Positions 63,911 to 64,000 of a stretch of 64,000 nucleotides of DNA are shown here, piece after piece. Source of the DNA: Pseudomonas sp. PB106 (GTDB lineage Bacteria > Pseudomonadota > Gammaproteobacteria > Pseudomonadales > Pseudomonadaceae); NCBI RefSeq assembly GCF_009764645.1, contig NZ_RWIM01000119.1:28279-92278 (forward strand), read 5' to 3'. The position numbers and the translations under genes were made by a program. The notes below the pieces were generated by a model. It was not told where the DNA came from. It ran no database searches and saw nothing but the letters and a program-made list of their open reading frames with translations. The stretch's first letter is position 1. Each line of letters opens with the position of its first letter.

Positions 63911-63985
63911 AAAGATCGCAGCCTTCGGCAGCTCCTACAGTTGATTGCGTACACCTGTAGGAGCTGCCGAAGGCTGCGATCTTTT
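63910..63985. repeat. REP doublet, family B
   Basis: Inverted family B units (AAAGATCGCAGCCTTCGGCA and reverse complement) begin at the last base of the kinase stop codon and run almost to the right window edge. Confidence 0.9.
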
Positions 63986-64000
63986 GATCCCGCGCTCCAA

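Overview
The window is a high-GC Pseudomonas chromosome segment. Gene content, codon use, several families of inverted REP doublets and the gene order around ubiC-ubiA, phoB-phoR and pstSCAB-phoU all point to the P. fluorescens group. There is no rRNA, tRNA, transposase, integrase or CRISPR array. The species name is inference; no search was run.

Region 1 (1-29300) is a complete type VI secretion (T6SS) locus of the P. aeruginosa HSI-II type, read leftward. Its order is tssA-B-C-E, a PAAR / DUF6402-like / membrane-protein cargo, tssF-G-H, sfa2, a 46-residue lipoprotein, fha, tssJ-K-L-M, stp1, stk1, vgrG. No hcp gene is present. The locus diverges from a second vgrG fused to a DUF2235 lipase (Tle1-like), followed by a DUF2931-like immunity lipoprotein. 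The lipase is interrupted by one in-frame TAA. The divergent region (24587-25302) carries two back-to-back sigma54-like promoters, a 10-bp inverted repeat that could be the site of the sigma54 activator Sfa2, and a 19-nt palindrome.

Region 2 (29381-31540) is a three-gene phospholipid operon: CDP-alcohol phosphatidyltransferase, PlsC-like acyltransferase and CdsA-like cytidylyltransferase. It ends at a terminator shared with a convergent HU gene. Region 3 (31643-35592) holds HU, rubredoxin reductase and rubredoxin, then ubiC-ubiA and a small secreted protein.

Region 4 (35673-50158) is the phosphate regulon: phoB-phoR, a CNNM/CorC-type membrane protein, an M23 peptidase, a PilZ-like response regulator, phoU, pstB, pstA, pstC, pstS and an MFS transporter. 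Pho boxes precede phoB, pstS and also pstC. Region 5 (50535-58665) is housekeeping: thioesterase, hexose-6-phosphate mutarotase, a DUF3299 protein, a GlsB/YeaQ protein, purEK with terminator-like hairpins in its leader, a LysR regulator, aspA and pyrD.

Region 6 (58890-63910) is nitrate assimilation: nasS-nasT, then nasA behind a sigma54 promoter and a textbook ANTAR dual-hexaloop leader with terminator, then a fused PP2C phosphatase / Ser-Thr kinase with a C-terminal membrane anchor.

The most unusual items are the nonsense-split VgrG-lipase with its intact immunity gene, the divergent sigma54/UAS control region, and the cargo module inserted inside the core T6SS operon.
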